Part shown: positions 1 to 6,737 of the stretch, piece by piece
Layout: every line of letters begins with the position of its first letter
Position numbering within the stretch: the stretch's first letter is position 1
From: CAYLQA01 sp964385695
Lineage (GTDB): Bacteria > Desulfobacterota > Desulfobulbia > Desulfobulbales > Desulfurivibrionaceae
Direction: 5' to 3'
NCBI GenBank assembly: GCA_964385695.1
Contig: CAYLQA010000061.1
Location: 1-16,671 of the forward strand
DNA: 16,671 nt
Notes under the pieces: model-generated
Database searches by the model: none
What the model was told of the DNA's origin: nothing
What the model saw: the letters and a program-made list of their open reading frames with translations, nothing else
Position numbers and translations under genes: made by a program

Positions 1-50
1 CAGCTATATTGCCCGGCCTGCTTGCGCACATCTGCACCGCCCGTGAGCGT
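1..50 (-). other. Window edge, possible start of a gene after argS
   Basis: Only 50 bases follow the argS stop on the minus strand. They hold a possible GTG start at 29-27 and an overlapping ATG at 31-29 in another frame. Both frames stay open to the edge, so another gene could begin here in the same operon. The stretch is too short to identify a product, and this is a weak call. Confidence 0.2.
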
Positions 51-1709
51 TTACATGCTTTCGGGGGCAGTGACGCCGATTAAGTTCAGCCCGTTTCTGA
101 ACACCACGCTTAAAGCTTTTGCCAACCAGAGCCGGGCCAGAGTGAGCTCCTTGTCGTCGGAAACCACCCGATGATCATGGTAGTAGCTGTGCAGTTGTCC
201 GGCAAGATCCTGCAGGTAAAAAACAATCCGGTGCGGCGCAAGATCCAAGGCAGCACTCTGCACCAGGGCAGGGTAAGCGGCCATGGCTTTGAGCAGGTCC
301 ATCTCCACGGGCAGGTCCAGGCGGTGGAGCGGCGCGCTATCAAGTTCACCGAGCTCAATGTCAACGCTGGCCGCCTTTTTGGCGATACTGTGCAAACGGG
401 CATGGGCATACTGCACATAAAAGACCGGGTTCTCCTTGCCCTCTTTGGTGGCCAATCCCAAATCGAACTCCAACTGGCTGTCCGCCTTGCGCATGAGGAA
501 GAAGAAACGGACCACATCCGGGCCGACCTCATCGAGCAGTTCATCCACTGTTACAAAGTTTGCCTTTCTGGTGGACATCTTCACCTGCTGGCCGTCCCGC
601 ATCAGGGTGACAAACTGGTGCAGGATCACGGTTATCTTGCTTGGGTCAAAGCCCAGGGCCTCAACACCTGCCAAAACATCGGGCACCGTGGCAATGTGAT
701 CGGAGCCGAAGATATTGACCATCCAGTCAAAATTGCGGCGAAACTTTTCCCGGTGGTAGGCAATATCCGGCAGCCTATAGGTGGGCTCACCCGTGGACTT
801 GATGATGACCCGGTCCTTATCCATGCCGAACTCGGTGGTCTTGAACCAAACCGCATCGTCCTCTTCGTAGACCAAGCCCTTCTCCCTCAGGGTAGCGACC
901 ACATCATCGATCTGGCCGTTCTCATACAGGGAGTGCTCGTTGTAATAATTGTCAAACTTGATATCAAGACGCAGCAGGGTGGAGTTGATGTCCTCAAAGA
1001 TAAGGGACTCGGCCTTTTCCTTAAAAGGGGTCACATCGGGCTCGTCTTTGACCGAATCGCCATTTTCCTCGATCAGGGCCTGGGCAATTTCCTTGATATA
1101 CTCACCCTGGTAACCATCCTCGGGGAACTCATTGGGCAGGCCCAGTAGCTCAAGGTATCGTGCCCTGGTGGACTCACCCAGAACCCGCATCTGCCTGCCG
1201 GCATCATTGTAATAATACTCCCTGCTCACCTCATGGCCGGTGGCAAGGAGCAACCGACAGATGGCATCGCCCAACACGGCTTGGCGGCCATGGCCCACGC
1301 TTAATGGCCCGGTAGGATTGGCGGAGACAAACTCCACCAAGACCTTTTTCCCTTTGCCCACCTCGGTGAGACCAAAACTCAGATCCTGCTTGCAAACTTC
1401 AGGAAGGACGGAGAGCCAGACCGACTCGTTCATGGTGAAATTGATAAAACCTGGGCCTGCGATCTCCACCTTGGCCAGCAGGTCTGTGTGGGAAGAAATC
1501 ATCTCCACGAGCTGGTTTGCGACCTCGCGCGGGTTGCGTTTTTCTTTACCGGCAACCACCAAGGCCATATTGGTGGAAAGATCCCCCTGCCCCTTATGTT
1601 TTGGTTCCTCCACGGTGTAGCTGCCCTGGGCCGCGTCGCTCCAGAGTCCTTGCTCTACACCCTTGGTAAAACAATCATCTATCAGTTGTTTGAGCCGTGC
1701 CTTTATCAT
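51..1709 (-). CDS. argS: Arginyl-tRNA synthetase (class I)
   Basis: Cytoplasmic ArgRS that charges tRNA-Arg with arginine using ATP. At 552 residues it has the usual bacterial length. An N-terminal ArgRS-type domain is followed by a Rossmann catalytic core with NPTGPLSVGHGR at about residues 131-142, YRLPDIAYH near 311-319 and the KMSTR loop at 377-381. A helical DALR-type anticodon-binding domain fills the C-terminus. The HIGH signature reads SVGH (137-140), so its first histidine is serine (AGC codon), while the second histidine is kept. The start is ATG with no strong Shine-Dalgarno. It lies 29 bp after alr in the same direction, which suggests co-transcription. The family call is very secure. 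Confidence 0.97.
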   Translation of the reverse strand: MIKARLKQLIDDCFTKGVEQGLWSDAAQGSYTVEEPKHKGQGDLSTNMALVVAGKEKRNPREVANQLVEMISSHTDLLAKVEIAGPGFINFTMNESVWLSVLPEVCKQDLSFGLTEVGKGKKVLVEFVSANPTGPLSVGHGRQAVLGDAICRLLLATGHEVSREYYYNDAGRQMRVLGESTRARYLELLGLPNEFPEDGYQGEYIKEIAQALIEENGDSVKDEPDVTPFKEKAESLIFEDINSTLLRLDIKFDNYYNEHSLYENGQIDDVVATLREKGLVYEEDDAVWFKTTEFGMDKDRVIIKSTGEPTYRLPDIAYHREKFRRNFDWMVNIFGSDHIATVPDVLAGVEALGFDPSKITVILHQFVTLMRDGQQVKMSTRKANFVTVDELLDEVGPDVVRFFFLMRKADSQLEFDLGLATKEGKENPVFYVQYAHARLHSIAKKAASVDIELGELDSAPLHRLDLPVEMDLLKAMAAYPALVQSAALDLAPHRIVFYLQDLAGQLHSYYHDHRVVSDDKELTLARLWLAKALSVVFRNGLNLIGVTAPESM

Positions 1710-1738
1710 CTCGTGTCACACGTTTTATTTTTTTAAAA

Positions 1739-2875
1739 TTATTCATCGCTGCCGGTATAGAGCCGCTCATTACAGGCCCCGAACAGGCAGAGTATTTCAT
1801 AGTTAATGGTCTCAGACCATCCGGCAATTTCCGTGGCCGTGATCTCTTCTTCCCCCTGCCTGCCCATGACCACCACCTCATCACCCTCGTGGACCTCAGG
1901 CAGATCGGTGACATCGGCCATGCAGGCATTCATGCAGATCATGCCGCGGATGAGTACTCGCCTGCCTTGGATCAAGACCTGGGCCTTGCCTGTCAAGCGG
2001 CGGAGGTAACCGTCATCATAACCCACGGGAATCACGGCCAGGCGGGTAGGTCTATCCGTCACAAAACGGTGGCCGTAGCTGATACCATGCCCGGCCGGGA
2101 TCTCTTTCACCTGGATCGCCCGGCTGACAAAGCGCATGGCCGGTGTGAGCGCAACAGGCATTTCATTTCGCAGCCACTCGACCGGGTAGCAGCCATACAG
2201 GGAGACACCGGGGCGGACCATGTCAAAATGGCACTGTGGGCTTCGCATCAGTGCCGCTGAGTTGGCAATATGCAGCGGTTGCAGTTTTGTCCCCTGCGCC
2301 TTATGCCTTTCCACGATTTTGGAAAAGCGTTCGACCTGCTCTACAAGCAATTTCTCATCGGCAGGGCTGTCCGCCTTGGGAAAATGAGTCATCATTGCCG
2401 AAAGCTTCAGGTTGGCAAAACGGCCAATTTCAGTGATGAGACCATCTACCTCATTAGGCATGATGCCCAGGCGCCCCATCCCCAGATCCACCTTGAGGTG
2501 AAGAGCAATACTCTTTCCCGCCTGCTGTGCGGCTGCATCAAGGGCGGGCAAAACCTCCGGGCCATAGACAACCGGGCTGAGATCGTGCTCGGCAACTGTC
2601 TGGGCATGATCCTTATCCACACCGAGCAGGACAATGATGTCACCCGCAATACCGGCCTGCCGAAGTCGAACACCCTCTTCCACCTCAGCCACGCCAAAGG
2701 TCCGGGCCCCGGCCTCGGAAAAGGCACGGGCTGCCGGGACAAGACCATGCCCATAGGCATTGGACTTGACGATGGCCATGATGCGGACCTCTTTGCCCAC
2801 AAAGTCCTGCATGGCTTTAAAGTTATGCGCCAGGGCAGCAAGGTCAATCTCGACTCTGTTCCAGGAAGAGCTCAT
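1739..2875 (-). CDS. alr: Alanine racemase
   Basis: PLP-dependent alanine racemase that supplies D-alanine for peptidoglycan. At 378 residues it is typical. The PLP lysine sits in VKSNAYGHG (K37), at the start of the TIM-barrel domain. The phosphate/substrate region RPGVSLYG is at about 221-228. The catalytic tyrosine from the other subunit is Y267 in GISYG. The C-terminal beta domain carries ICMNACMADVTD near 313-324, where many homologues have CMD in place of CMN. The start ATG is only 3 bp after the stop of the upstream membrane-protein gene. The nearest GGAGG is about 14 nt away, so translational coupling is plausible. It precedes argS in the same operon. Confidence 0.97.
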   Translation of the reverse strand: MSSSWNRVEIDLAALAHNFKAMQDFVGKEVRIMAIVKSNAYGHGLVPAARAFSEAGARTFGVAEVEEGVRLRQAGIAGDIIVLLGVDKDHAQTVAEHDLSPVVYGPEVLPALDAAAQQAGKSIALHLKVDLGMGRLGIMPNEVDGLITEIGRFANLKLSAMMTHFPKADSPADEKLLVEQVERFSKIVERHKAQGTKLQPLHIANSAALMRSPQCHFDMVRPGVSLYGCYPVEWLRNEMPVALTPAMRFVSRAIQVKEIPAGHGISYGHRFVTDRPTRLAVIPVGYDDGYLRRLTGKAQVLIQGRRVLIRGMICMNACMADVTDLPEVHEGDEVVVMGRQGEEEITATEIAGWSETINYEILCLFGACNERLYTGSDE

Positions 2876-2878
2876 TGG

Positions 2879-3319
2879 CTATTTAACATCCTCCCTTCTG
2901 AGACTTTGCCACTTCTGCCACAGCAAACGGCTAGAAAAAAACAACCCTGCCCCCACGGCCAGATAAACGCACCCGACCAAGGCAGGAGATATCCCCGAGG
3001 TTCTTAAAAAACGGCCAAAGAGCATCATGCAGACAACAAGGCCCCACATCTTCCACGAATAAACCCCGCCAATACAGGTGCCGTCCTGGAAGGAAAGGAT
3101 ACGCTCGATATTCCTGCGCGCCGACTTATCAAGAACCAGCAAGGATTTTACCACACCGACCGCGATGGAGAGAAGAGGCAGGAGTATATCCTGCCAGCCG
3201 TGCATCTTGTAGCCGCGCACCATGAGGTAAAAACCGATCAGGCTCCACATAAAGGCTGCAGTCAGCAAATGGGTTGGAACCGAAGCACCTGGCTTGAATT
3301 TGGTAATCCCTTCGCTCAT
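2879..3319 (-). CDS. Small four-helix membrane protein, function unknown
   Basis: A 146-residue protein not assigned to a named family. The sequence suggests four hydrophobic helices at about residues 17-36, 44-63, 88-107 and 112-132, with a basic loop after the second (KSARRNIER) and a basic C-terminus (RREDVK). No catalytic motif or signal peptidase site is seen. It is first in the tight block membrane protein-alr-argS, with a 3 bp gap to alr. Only a weak AGGG precedes the ATG. A hairpin (3353-3379) and the ferredoxin terminator lie just upstream, so transcription must start in about 60 bp or come from read-through. No function is proposed. Confidence 0.75.
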   Translation of the reverse strand: MSEGITKFKPGASVPTHLLTAAFMWSLIGFYLMVRGYKMHGWQDILLPLLSIAVGVVKSLLVLDKSARRNIERILSFQDGTCIGGVYSWKMWGLVVCMMLFGRFLRTSGISPALVGCVYLAVGAGLFFSSRLLWQKWQSLRREDVK

Positions 3320-3352
3320 GGCGTAGATAACCCTGCTTTACAAACGACAAGA

Positions 3353-3379
3353 GGGAAACAAGGCCAGGCCCGGTTTCCC
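3353..3379 (-). promoter_or_regulatory. Leader hairpin ahead of the membrane protein-alr-argS operon
   Basis: GGGAAAC (3353-3359) and GTTTCCC (3373-3379) are perfect 7 bp arms around a 13-base loop rich in GGCC. It lies directly after the ferredoxin terminator on the minus strand and ends 33 bp before the next ATG. It could be a second, weaker terminator-type hairpin or a leader structure; a downstream T-tract is poor. Confidence 0.4.
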
Positions 3380-3418
3380 AAAAGAAATAGGCCTACCCCC
3401 ACAAAGGGGATAGGCCTA
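3380..3418 (-). terminator. Intrinsic terminator of the ferredoxin gene
   Basis: Arms 3388-3400 and 3406-3418 form a 13 bp stem with a 5-base loop. The one imperfect pair is a G-U wobble only in minus-strand RNA. The tract after the stem on that strand reads TTTCTTTT. It begins about 30 bp after the ferredoxin stop. Strand is set by the wobble and the T-tract. Confidence 0.85.
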
Positions 3419-3450
3419 CGGATAAACAGAATACTCTGCAAAATCCTACA

Positions 3451-3636
3451 TTACACCTCGGCAACGGTGATGGCGCCTTCAGGGCAAACCTCAACGCAGG
3501 TCTCACAACCGAGACACTCGTCAGCGTTTACAGGATCAGCTTTGCCGTCTTCCATCTCAAAAACCTGAGCCGGGCAAGCGTTTACACATTCTTCGTCACC
3601 GCTACATTTGTCATTATCTACATCGATCTGCCACAT
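3451..3636 (-). CDS. Ferredoxin with an Asp in the first cluster motif (7Fe/8Fe, FdIII-like)
   Basis: A 61-residue soluble electron carrier with two cluster motifs. The C-terminal site is canonical: C41, C44, C47 and C51 (CLGCETCVEVCP). In the N-terminal site C11, C17 and C21 are kept, but the second cysteine is Asp14 (CSGDEECVNACP). Desulfovibrio africanus ferredoxin III has the same spacing and Asp14. There a [3Fe-4S] cluster converts to [4Fe-4S] or mixed-metal forms using the aspartate. Length and overall sequence also resemble FdIII. The start ATG has a strong GGAGGT (3643-3648) six bases upstream, and a terminator follows, so it appears monocistronic. It could serve low-potential electron transfer in sulfur metabolism, but its partner is not shown. 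Confidence 0.93.
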   Translation of the reverse strand: MWQIDVDNDKCSGDEECVNACPAQVFEMEDGKADPVNADECLGCETCVEVCPEGAITVAEV

Positions 3637-3674
3637 GGTTATACCTCCATATAGTGTTTAAAAAAAATTGCTTT

Positions 3675-3785
3675 TAGAGTGGATACGCACCTTACAAAAA
3701 TTGTGGCACAAACAGCACTCTAGAGTTCCAATTATTAGACTAAAAACAGCATACTTCCTCTAATGCACCCTCATTTTTTTGTCAA
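3675..3785 (-). promoter_or_regulatory. Ferredoxin promoter region and leader inverted repeat
   Basis: A perfect -35 TTGACA (3785-3780, minus) precedes a poor -10 at 3762-3757 (TAGAGG) at 17 bp spacing. Downstream, TAGAGTG (3675-3681) and CACTCTA (3716-3722) are perfect 7 bp inverted arms that enclose the palindrome TTGTGGCACAA (3701-3711). The leader could fold into a hairpin, or the palindrome could be an operator. The regulator is unknown. Confidence 0.4.
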
Positions 3786-3821
3786 CAGAAAAGCATAAAA
3801 TAATACCGATTTACTGAGCTA

Positions 3822-3827
3822 TATAAT
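3822..3827 (+). promoter_or_regulatory. Perfect -10 box before the foldback element
   Basis: TATAAT on the plus strand, with no recognisable -35 at 16-18 bp. Transcription from it would begin near 3834, just before the foldback element at 3841. It might be activator-dependent or fortuitous in this AT-rich stretch. Confidence 0.35.
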
Positions 3828-3840
3828 GATAGCGAAAACC

Positions 3841-4015
3841 ATATTGAGATTCCCTCGGTAGATAAGCACCCGAAGGGTGACTTCGTATCACAGGGAATCT
3901 CGGTATGTAAGGAGGTTAACTTTATAACATTCGCTCACTCCCTCCGCTGCAAATAGCGAAGAATCGTTTCGCTTTGCATGTTGACCTTCACCAGCCGATC
4001 ATTTACCATACCGGG
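3841..4015 (+). ncRNA. Candidate structured RNA or foldback element
   Basis: Five nested or alternative pairings occur in 175 bases. P1: 3841-3855 with 3892-3906, a 15 bp stem with a perfect 10 bp core and two G-U pairs. P2: GATA (3861-3864) plus CGAAG (3871-3875) with CTTCGTATC (3881-3889), apical loop GGTGA. P3: 3911-3920 with 3980-3989, ten pairs if G-U is allowed on the plus strand. P4: GCAAA/GCGAA (3949-3960) with TTCGCTTTGC (3968-3977). P5: CGGTATG (3901-3907) with CATACCG (4007-4013), extendable to 4015. P1 and P5 share 3899-3906, so they exclude each other. The plus-strand wobble bias and the -10 box support an RNA leader of the gene at 4055. A miniature transposable or REP-like repeat is the main alternative. 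No known riboswitch motif was recognised. Confidence 0.4.
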
Positions 4016-4054
4016 CTGTTAACAGATTATTTTTTACCCGAACGGTGATTGCCC

Positions 4055-4417
4055 ATGAAGCTTAAAAAGAACAAGAAAAAGAATAAAGGCCCCAGCGAAA
4101 AGTTGGTGGCAGAGAAAAATGAAGAAGGAATGATCGGCGGCATCCTTGAAGGAAGCCCGGATGCAGTCGGTGTTGCGGTTATTCGCCTTGATTGCGGATG
4201 CCGTAAAATGGCGGCGGTTGACAAAGAGGGCGAACCGGCCAGCAAGGTCATCATGTACCGGGACAAGGCTGATGCCATCTGTGAGCAGTGCAAAAATGAC
4301 GATGGTGCCTTTTCCCGAGTAATCGCCCAGTTTATCCACTGGGATGAGCCGGAACCCGATCTTGCAATCAAGAAGAAGATCTCAGATAAGGTTCTGGGCA
4401 GCTACCAGACCCACTAG
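4055..4417 (+). CDS. Small four-cysteine protein, function unknown
   Basis: A 120-residue protein not assigned to a known family. The N-terminus is strongly basic (MKLKKNKKKNK). The core holds CGC (LDCGCRK, about residues 47-49) and CEQC (about 76-79), a CxC/CxxC set that could bind zinc or an Fe-S cluster. ATG at 4055 is preferred to the in-frame TTG at 4049 because GGTGA ends 6 bases before the ATG and abuts the TTG. It converges with the dsrN-like gene: 3 bp separate their ends and no terminator was seen between them. It follows the foldback element, which would be its leader. No function is proposed. Confidence 0.75.
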   Translation: MKLKKNKKKNKGPSEKLVAEKNEEGMIGGILEGSPDAVGVAVIRLDCGCRKMAAVDKEGEPASKVIMYRDKADAICEQCKNDDGAFSRVIAQFIHWDEPEPDLAIKKKISDKVLGSYQTH

Positions 4418-4420
4418 AGC

Positions 4421-5806
4421 CTACCCCTCTTTTTTATAGGCAGTTGCCTTTTCAACCAGGAGCCGGGCCCATTGCGGAGTACCGGCTGCATGGATATGGG
4501 TGTAAAGGGCCAAGACATTCTTATAGACCAGGCCGTCCCGGCCATCGACAAAGCCGACTCCACGCTGCATGGTAAAGGCCAGATCCTCTGATTTGCCGTC
4601 CCAGGATAAAATTGTGCTGTACCGGAATTCGTGCCCGCTGATCTCTGTGCCGTCTCCATAATAGGGGTTGGGACGATCTGCAGTGAGCACCGTATACCCG
4701 TGTGCCTGTGGCTTTTTTCTGAGGCCGTAACGCACTGGAAAGATCCCGCACAGGGGAAAGACCTCCCCTTCAAGCTCCATGCTCTCGCCAAGATAGATCA
4801 GGCCGCCGCACTCGGCATATATTGGTAGTCCTTTATCTGCCGCATCCTTGAGGGAATTTCGAAATGCAACATTGGCAGACAATGCACGGGCACTGGTCTC
4901 GGGAAAGCCACCCCCAATATAAAGGCCATCCAACTCCGGCAATTCTTGCGCGGTCAAGGCGTTGACCTCGACAAGTTCCGCCCCCTGCTTCACCAAACCC
5001 TCAAGGTTTTCCGCATAGTAAAACTGAAAAGCTGCGTCTTTAAGCACACCGATCCGTACCTTTTTTTCCACGGGTGCCGCAACCGAAGCTTCAAGCGGCA
5101 CCGCAACCGGCTGCATGAGGCCCTCTATGGCTGCAAGATCCAAAGATTCATTGGCCTTGGCCGCCAAAGTCTGAATCGCCTCCCCGGCCGCGTCATGCTC
5201 CGGGGCCGGGGTAACACCGAGATGACGCTGGGGGAAGACATCCTCTTTTGACCGCCTGATGGCCCCAACTACTGGAATACCGGCATACTTCTCCACTGCC
5301 TCGCGCACCACCTTTTCATGACGTGCGGTGCCGATGCGGTTCAGAACCACACCGGCGATGGTGACATCCGGGTCCAGCATCTTACAACCCAAGACAAAAG
5401 CGGCAACTGTTCGGGTTACCTTGGTGCAATCCACCACCAAAATAATGGGCAGGCCTAAGGTCTTGGCCAGTTCCGCCGTGCTGAAGGAACCCTCGGCATC
5501 CACCCCGTCATACAACCCCCGGTTCCCCTCAACCACGACAAGCTCCCTGCCTGCAATATGCTTGGCCACGGATTGCGCCACGGCCTCGGGAGTCATCAGA
5601 TACTGGTCCAGATTATAACAGGGGTAATCACTGGCCTTGGCCAGCCAGCCTGCATCGATATAGTCCGGCCCCTTTTTAAAGGGCACAATTTTGCGGCCCG
5701 CCTCGGTCATGGCAGCGGCAATGCCCACAGCAACCACGCTCTTGCCGCTGCCGCCGCCCATGCCTGCCACCACCACACCCTTAGGTATATTGCTCATTTC
5801 ACTCAC
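4421..5806 (-). CDS. dsrN: Siroheme/cobyrinate amidotransferase, DsrN-type (CobB/CbiA family)
   Basis: Glutamine-dependent, ATP-using amidase of the cobyrinic acid a,c-diamide synthase family. DsrN members are thought to amidate siroheme to siroamide for dissimilatory sulfite reductase. At 461 residues it is full length. The P-loop is GMGGGSGKS (15-23), followed by FKKGPDYIDAGWL (about 43-55). A class-I glutaminase-like domain has GGGFPE (298-303), nucleophile C333 in AECGG, and GHEFRYS with H392. The KKGPDYIDAGWL form and the nearby dsrABD favour DsrN over cobalamin CbiA. In Desulfovibrio vulgaris such a gene directly follows dsrABD. The given start is GTG; ATG three codons in (5797) is equally possible, and neither has a clear Shine-Dalgarno. 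It is divergent from the TPR operon. Confidence 0.85.
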   Translation of the reverse strand: MSEMSNIPKGVVVAGMGGGSGKSVVAVGIAAAMTEAGRKIVPFKKGPDYIDAGWLAKASDYPCYNLDQYLMTPEAVAQSVAKHIAGRELVVVEGNRGLYDGVDAEGSFSTAELAKTLGLPIILVVDCTKVTRTVAAFVLGCKMLDPDVTIAGVVLNRIGTARHEKVVREAVEKYAGIPVVGAIRRSKEDVFPQRHLGVTPAPEHDAAGEAIQTLAAKANESLDLAAIEGLMQPVAVPLEASVAAPVEKKVRIGVLKDAAFQFYYAENLEGLVKQGAELVEVNALTAQELPELDGLYIGGGFPETSARALSANVAFRNSLKDAADKGLPIYAECGGLIYLGESMELEGEVFPLCGIFPVRYGLRKKPQAHGYTVLTADRPNPYYGDGTEISGHEFRYSTILSWDGKSEDLAFTMQRGVGFVDGRDGLVYKNVLALYTHIHAAGTPQWARLLVEKATAYKKEG

Positions 5807-5967
5807 GACTTTTGCCCATCTATATAATTACGTTATTTCCCTTGTGAATATCGCCTCAAAAGACCATCTCATATTCTCCCTGTCAAGCTCTCTCCTGCTT
5901 CGTGGCTTGCGAGAACGTGGCGGCAAAGATTTTGACGAAGTATTCACCATATGGTAACTTTCCCACC

Positions 5968-5995
5968 TTGCAAAATCAAAAGTCGTGCTTATAAG
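5968..5995 (+). promoter_or_regulatory. Sigma70-type promoter of the TPR/HEAT/TPR operon
   Basis: TTGCAA (5968-5973), a 16 bp spacer and TATAAG (5990-5995) match the consensus at 4/6 and 5/6. Transcription would start near 6002, giving a leader of about 100 nt before the ATG at 6105. It lies in the 298 bp gap between divergent dsrN and the TPR gene; no gene is seen in that gap. Confidence 0.5.
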
Positions 5996-6035
5996 TATCA
6001 CACCCTGAAAGCAGGCTGAAAAAACTGATCATCTC

Positions 6036-6075
6036 CTGCCACCATCGCCGTGTGATCAAGTCACACCGCTGGCAG
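6036..6075 (+). promoter_or_regulatory. Nested inverted repeats in the TPR operon leader
   Basis: CTGCCA (6036-6041) and TGGCAG (6070-6075) enclose GTGTGA (6050-6055), TCAAG and TCACAC (6061-6066). The inner repeat resembles a CRP/FNR-family half-site pair, but with a 5-base rather than 6-base spacer. GCAGG at 6011-6015 can also pair with CCTGC at 6035-6039, so alternative leader folds exist. Operator or leader structure cannot be told apart here. Confidence 0.4.
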
Positions 6076-6104
6076 CGAAATAACTTTAATTACAGAGGTC
6101 CACC

Positions 6105-6737
6105 ATGAGTGAAGAAACACAGTCAACAGATATCAACGAAGTCATTAAAGAGCTGGAAGATAAATGCGCTGAACTGCCCGATAACGTCTTGGCCCATCAC
6201 CATTTGGCCATGGTCTATCTCAAGGCCGGACGCCGCGATGATGCTGTCAGCGAACTTGATAAATGTATTGAGCTTGATGACCAGTGCGTTGAGGCCTATG
6301 TCAATCTTGGCGCCATATATTTTGAAATGGGCGAACTTGAAAAAGCCATGAAAAACAATAAAACCGCCCTGACCATCCACTCTGAAAACGCCCAGGCCCA
6401 TGCAAACATTGGCCTGATCTGGCAACAACAGGGTGAGGCGGATAAGGCGATTGAAGCGTATCAAAAAGCGATCCAGAACGACCCCAAACTCGTTACCGCC
6501 TGGATCAATCTGGCCACAGTGCACATCATGGCAGGCGAGTTCGACCAGGCAATCAACGATGCAAGCGAGGCCTTAAAGCTTGATCCCGATTTTGCCATGG
6601 CCCACAACAATCTGGCTGTGGCGCATTTTTACAAAAAAGAATTCACCCAGGCCCAGCAGTCGGCAGAAAAAGCAAAATCTCTCGGCTACCAAGTCGACCC
6701 GCGCTTTCTTGAAGCGATCTCTCAAGAGCTCAGCTAA
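6105..6737 (+). CDS. TPR protein, first gene of a three-gene operon near dsr
   Basis: A 210-residue soluble protein built almost entirely of about five 34-residue tetratricopeptide repeats, at about 27-60, 61-94, 95-128, 129-162 and 163-196. The usual alanine/glycine/tyrosine pattern is clear (for example VNLGAIYFEMGELEKAM and INLATVHIMAGEFDQAI). No signal peptide or membrane helix is seen, so it is probably cytoplasmic. TPR arrays bind protein partners, and no enzymatic motif is present. GAGGT at 6095-6099 is well placed for the ATG. Its TAA overlaps the ATG of the next gene by one base (TAATG), which indicates translational coupling. The specific function is unknown; a scaffold or chaperone role next to the sulfite reductase genes is inference. 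Confidence 0.85.
   Translation: MSEETQSTDINEVIKELEDKCAELPDNVLAHHHLAMVYLKAGRRDDAVSELDKCIELDDQCVEAYVNLGAIYFEMGELEKAMKNNKTALTIHSENAQAHANIGLIWQQQGEADKAIEAYQKAIQNDPKLVTAWINLATVHIMAGEFDQAINDASEALKLDPDFAMAHNNLAVAHFYKKEFTQAQQSAEKAKSLGYQVDPRFLEAISQELS

Noticed and set aside
171..1148. 325-codon open frame antisense to argS
   Set aside because: It lies wholly within argS, shows no family motifs, and is explained by argS codon usage.
1697..3007. Two plus-strand open frames antisense to alr
   Set aside because: They cover the alr coding region, and their translations resemble no family; alr has all catalytic motifs.
3701..3711. TTGTGGCACAA as an HcpR or Rex operator
   Set aside because: Those sites need longer half-sites separated by a 4-6 base spacer; this is an odd 11-base palindrome. 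It is kept only as part of the ferredoxin leader.
5691..5957. 88-codon plus-strand open frame over the dsrN start and upstream gap
   Set aside because: Most of it is antisense to dsrN; there is no ribosome-binding site or recognisable domain.
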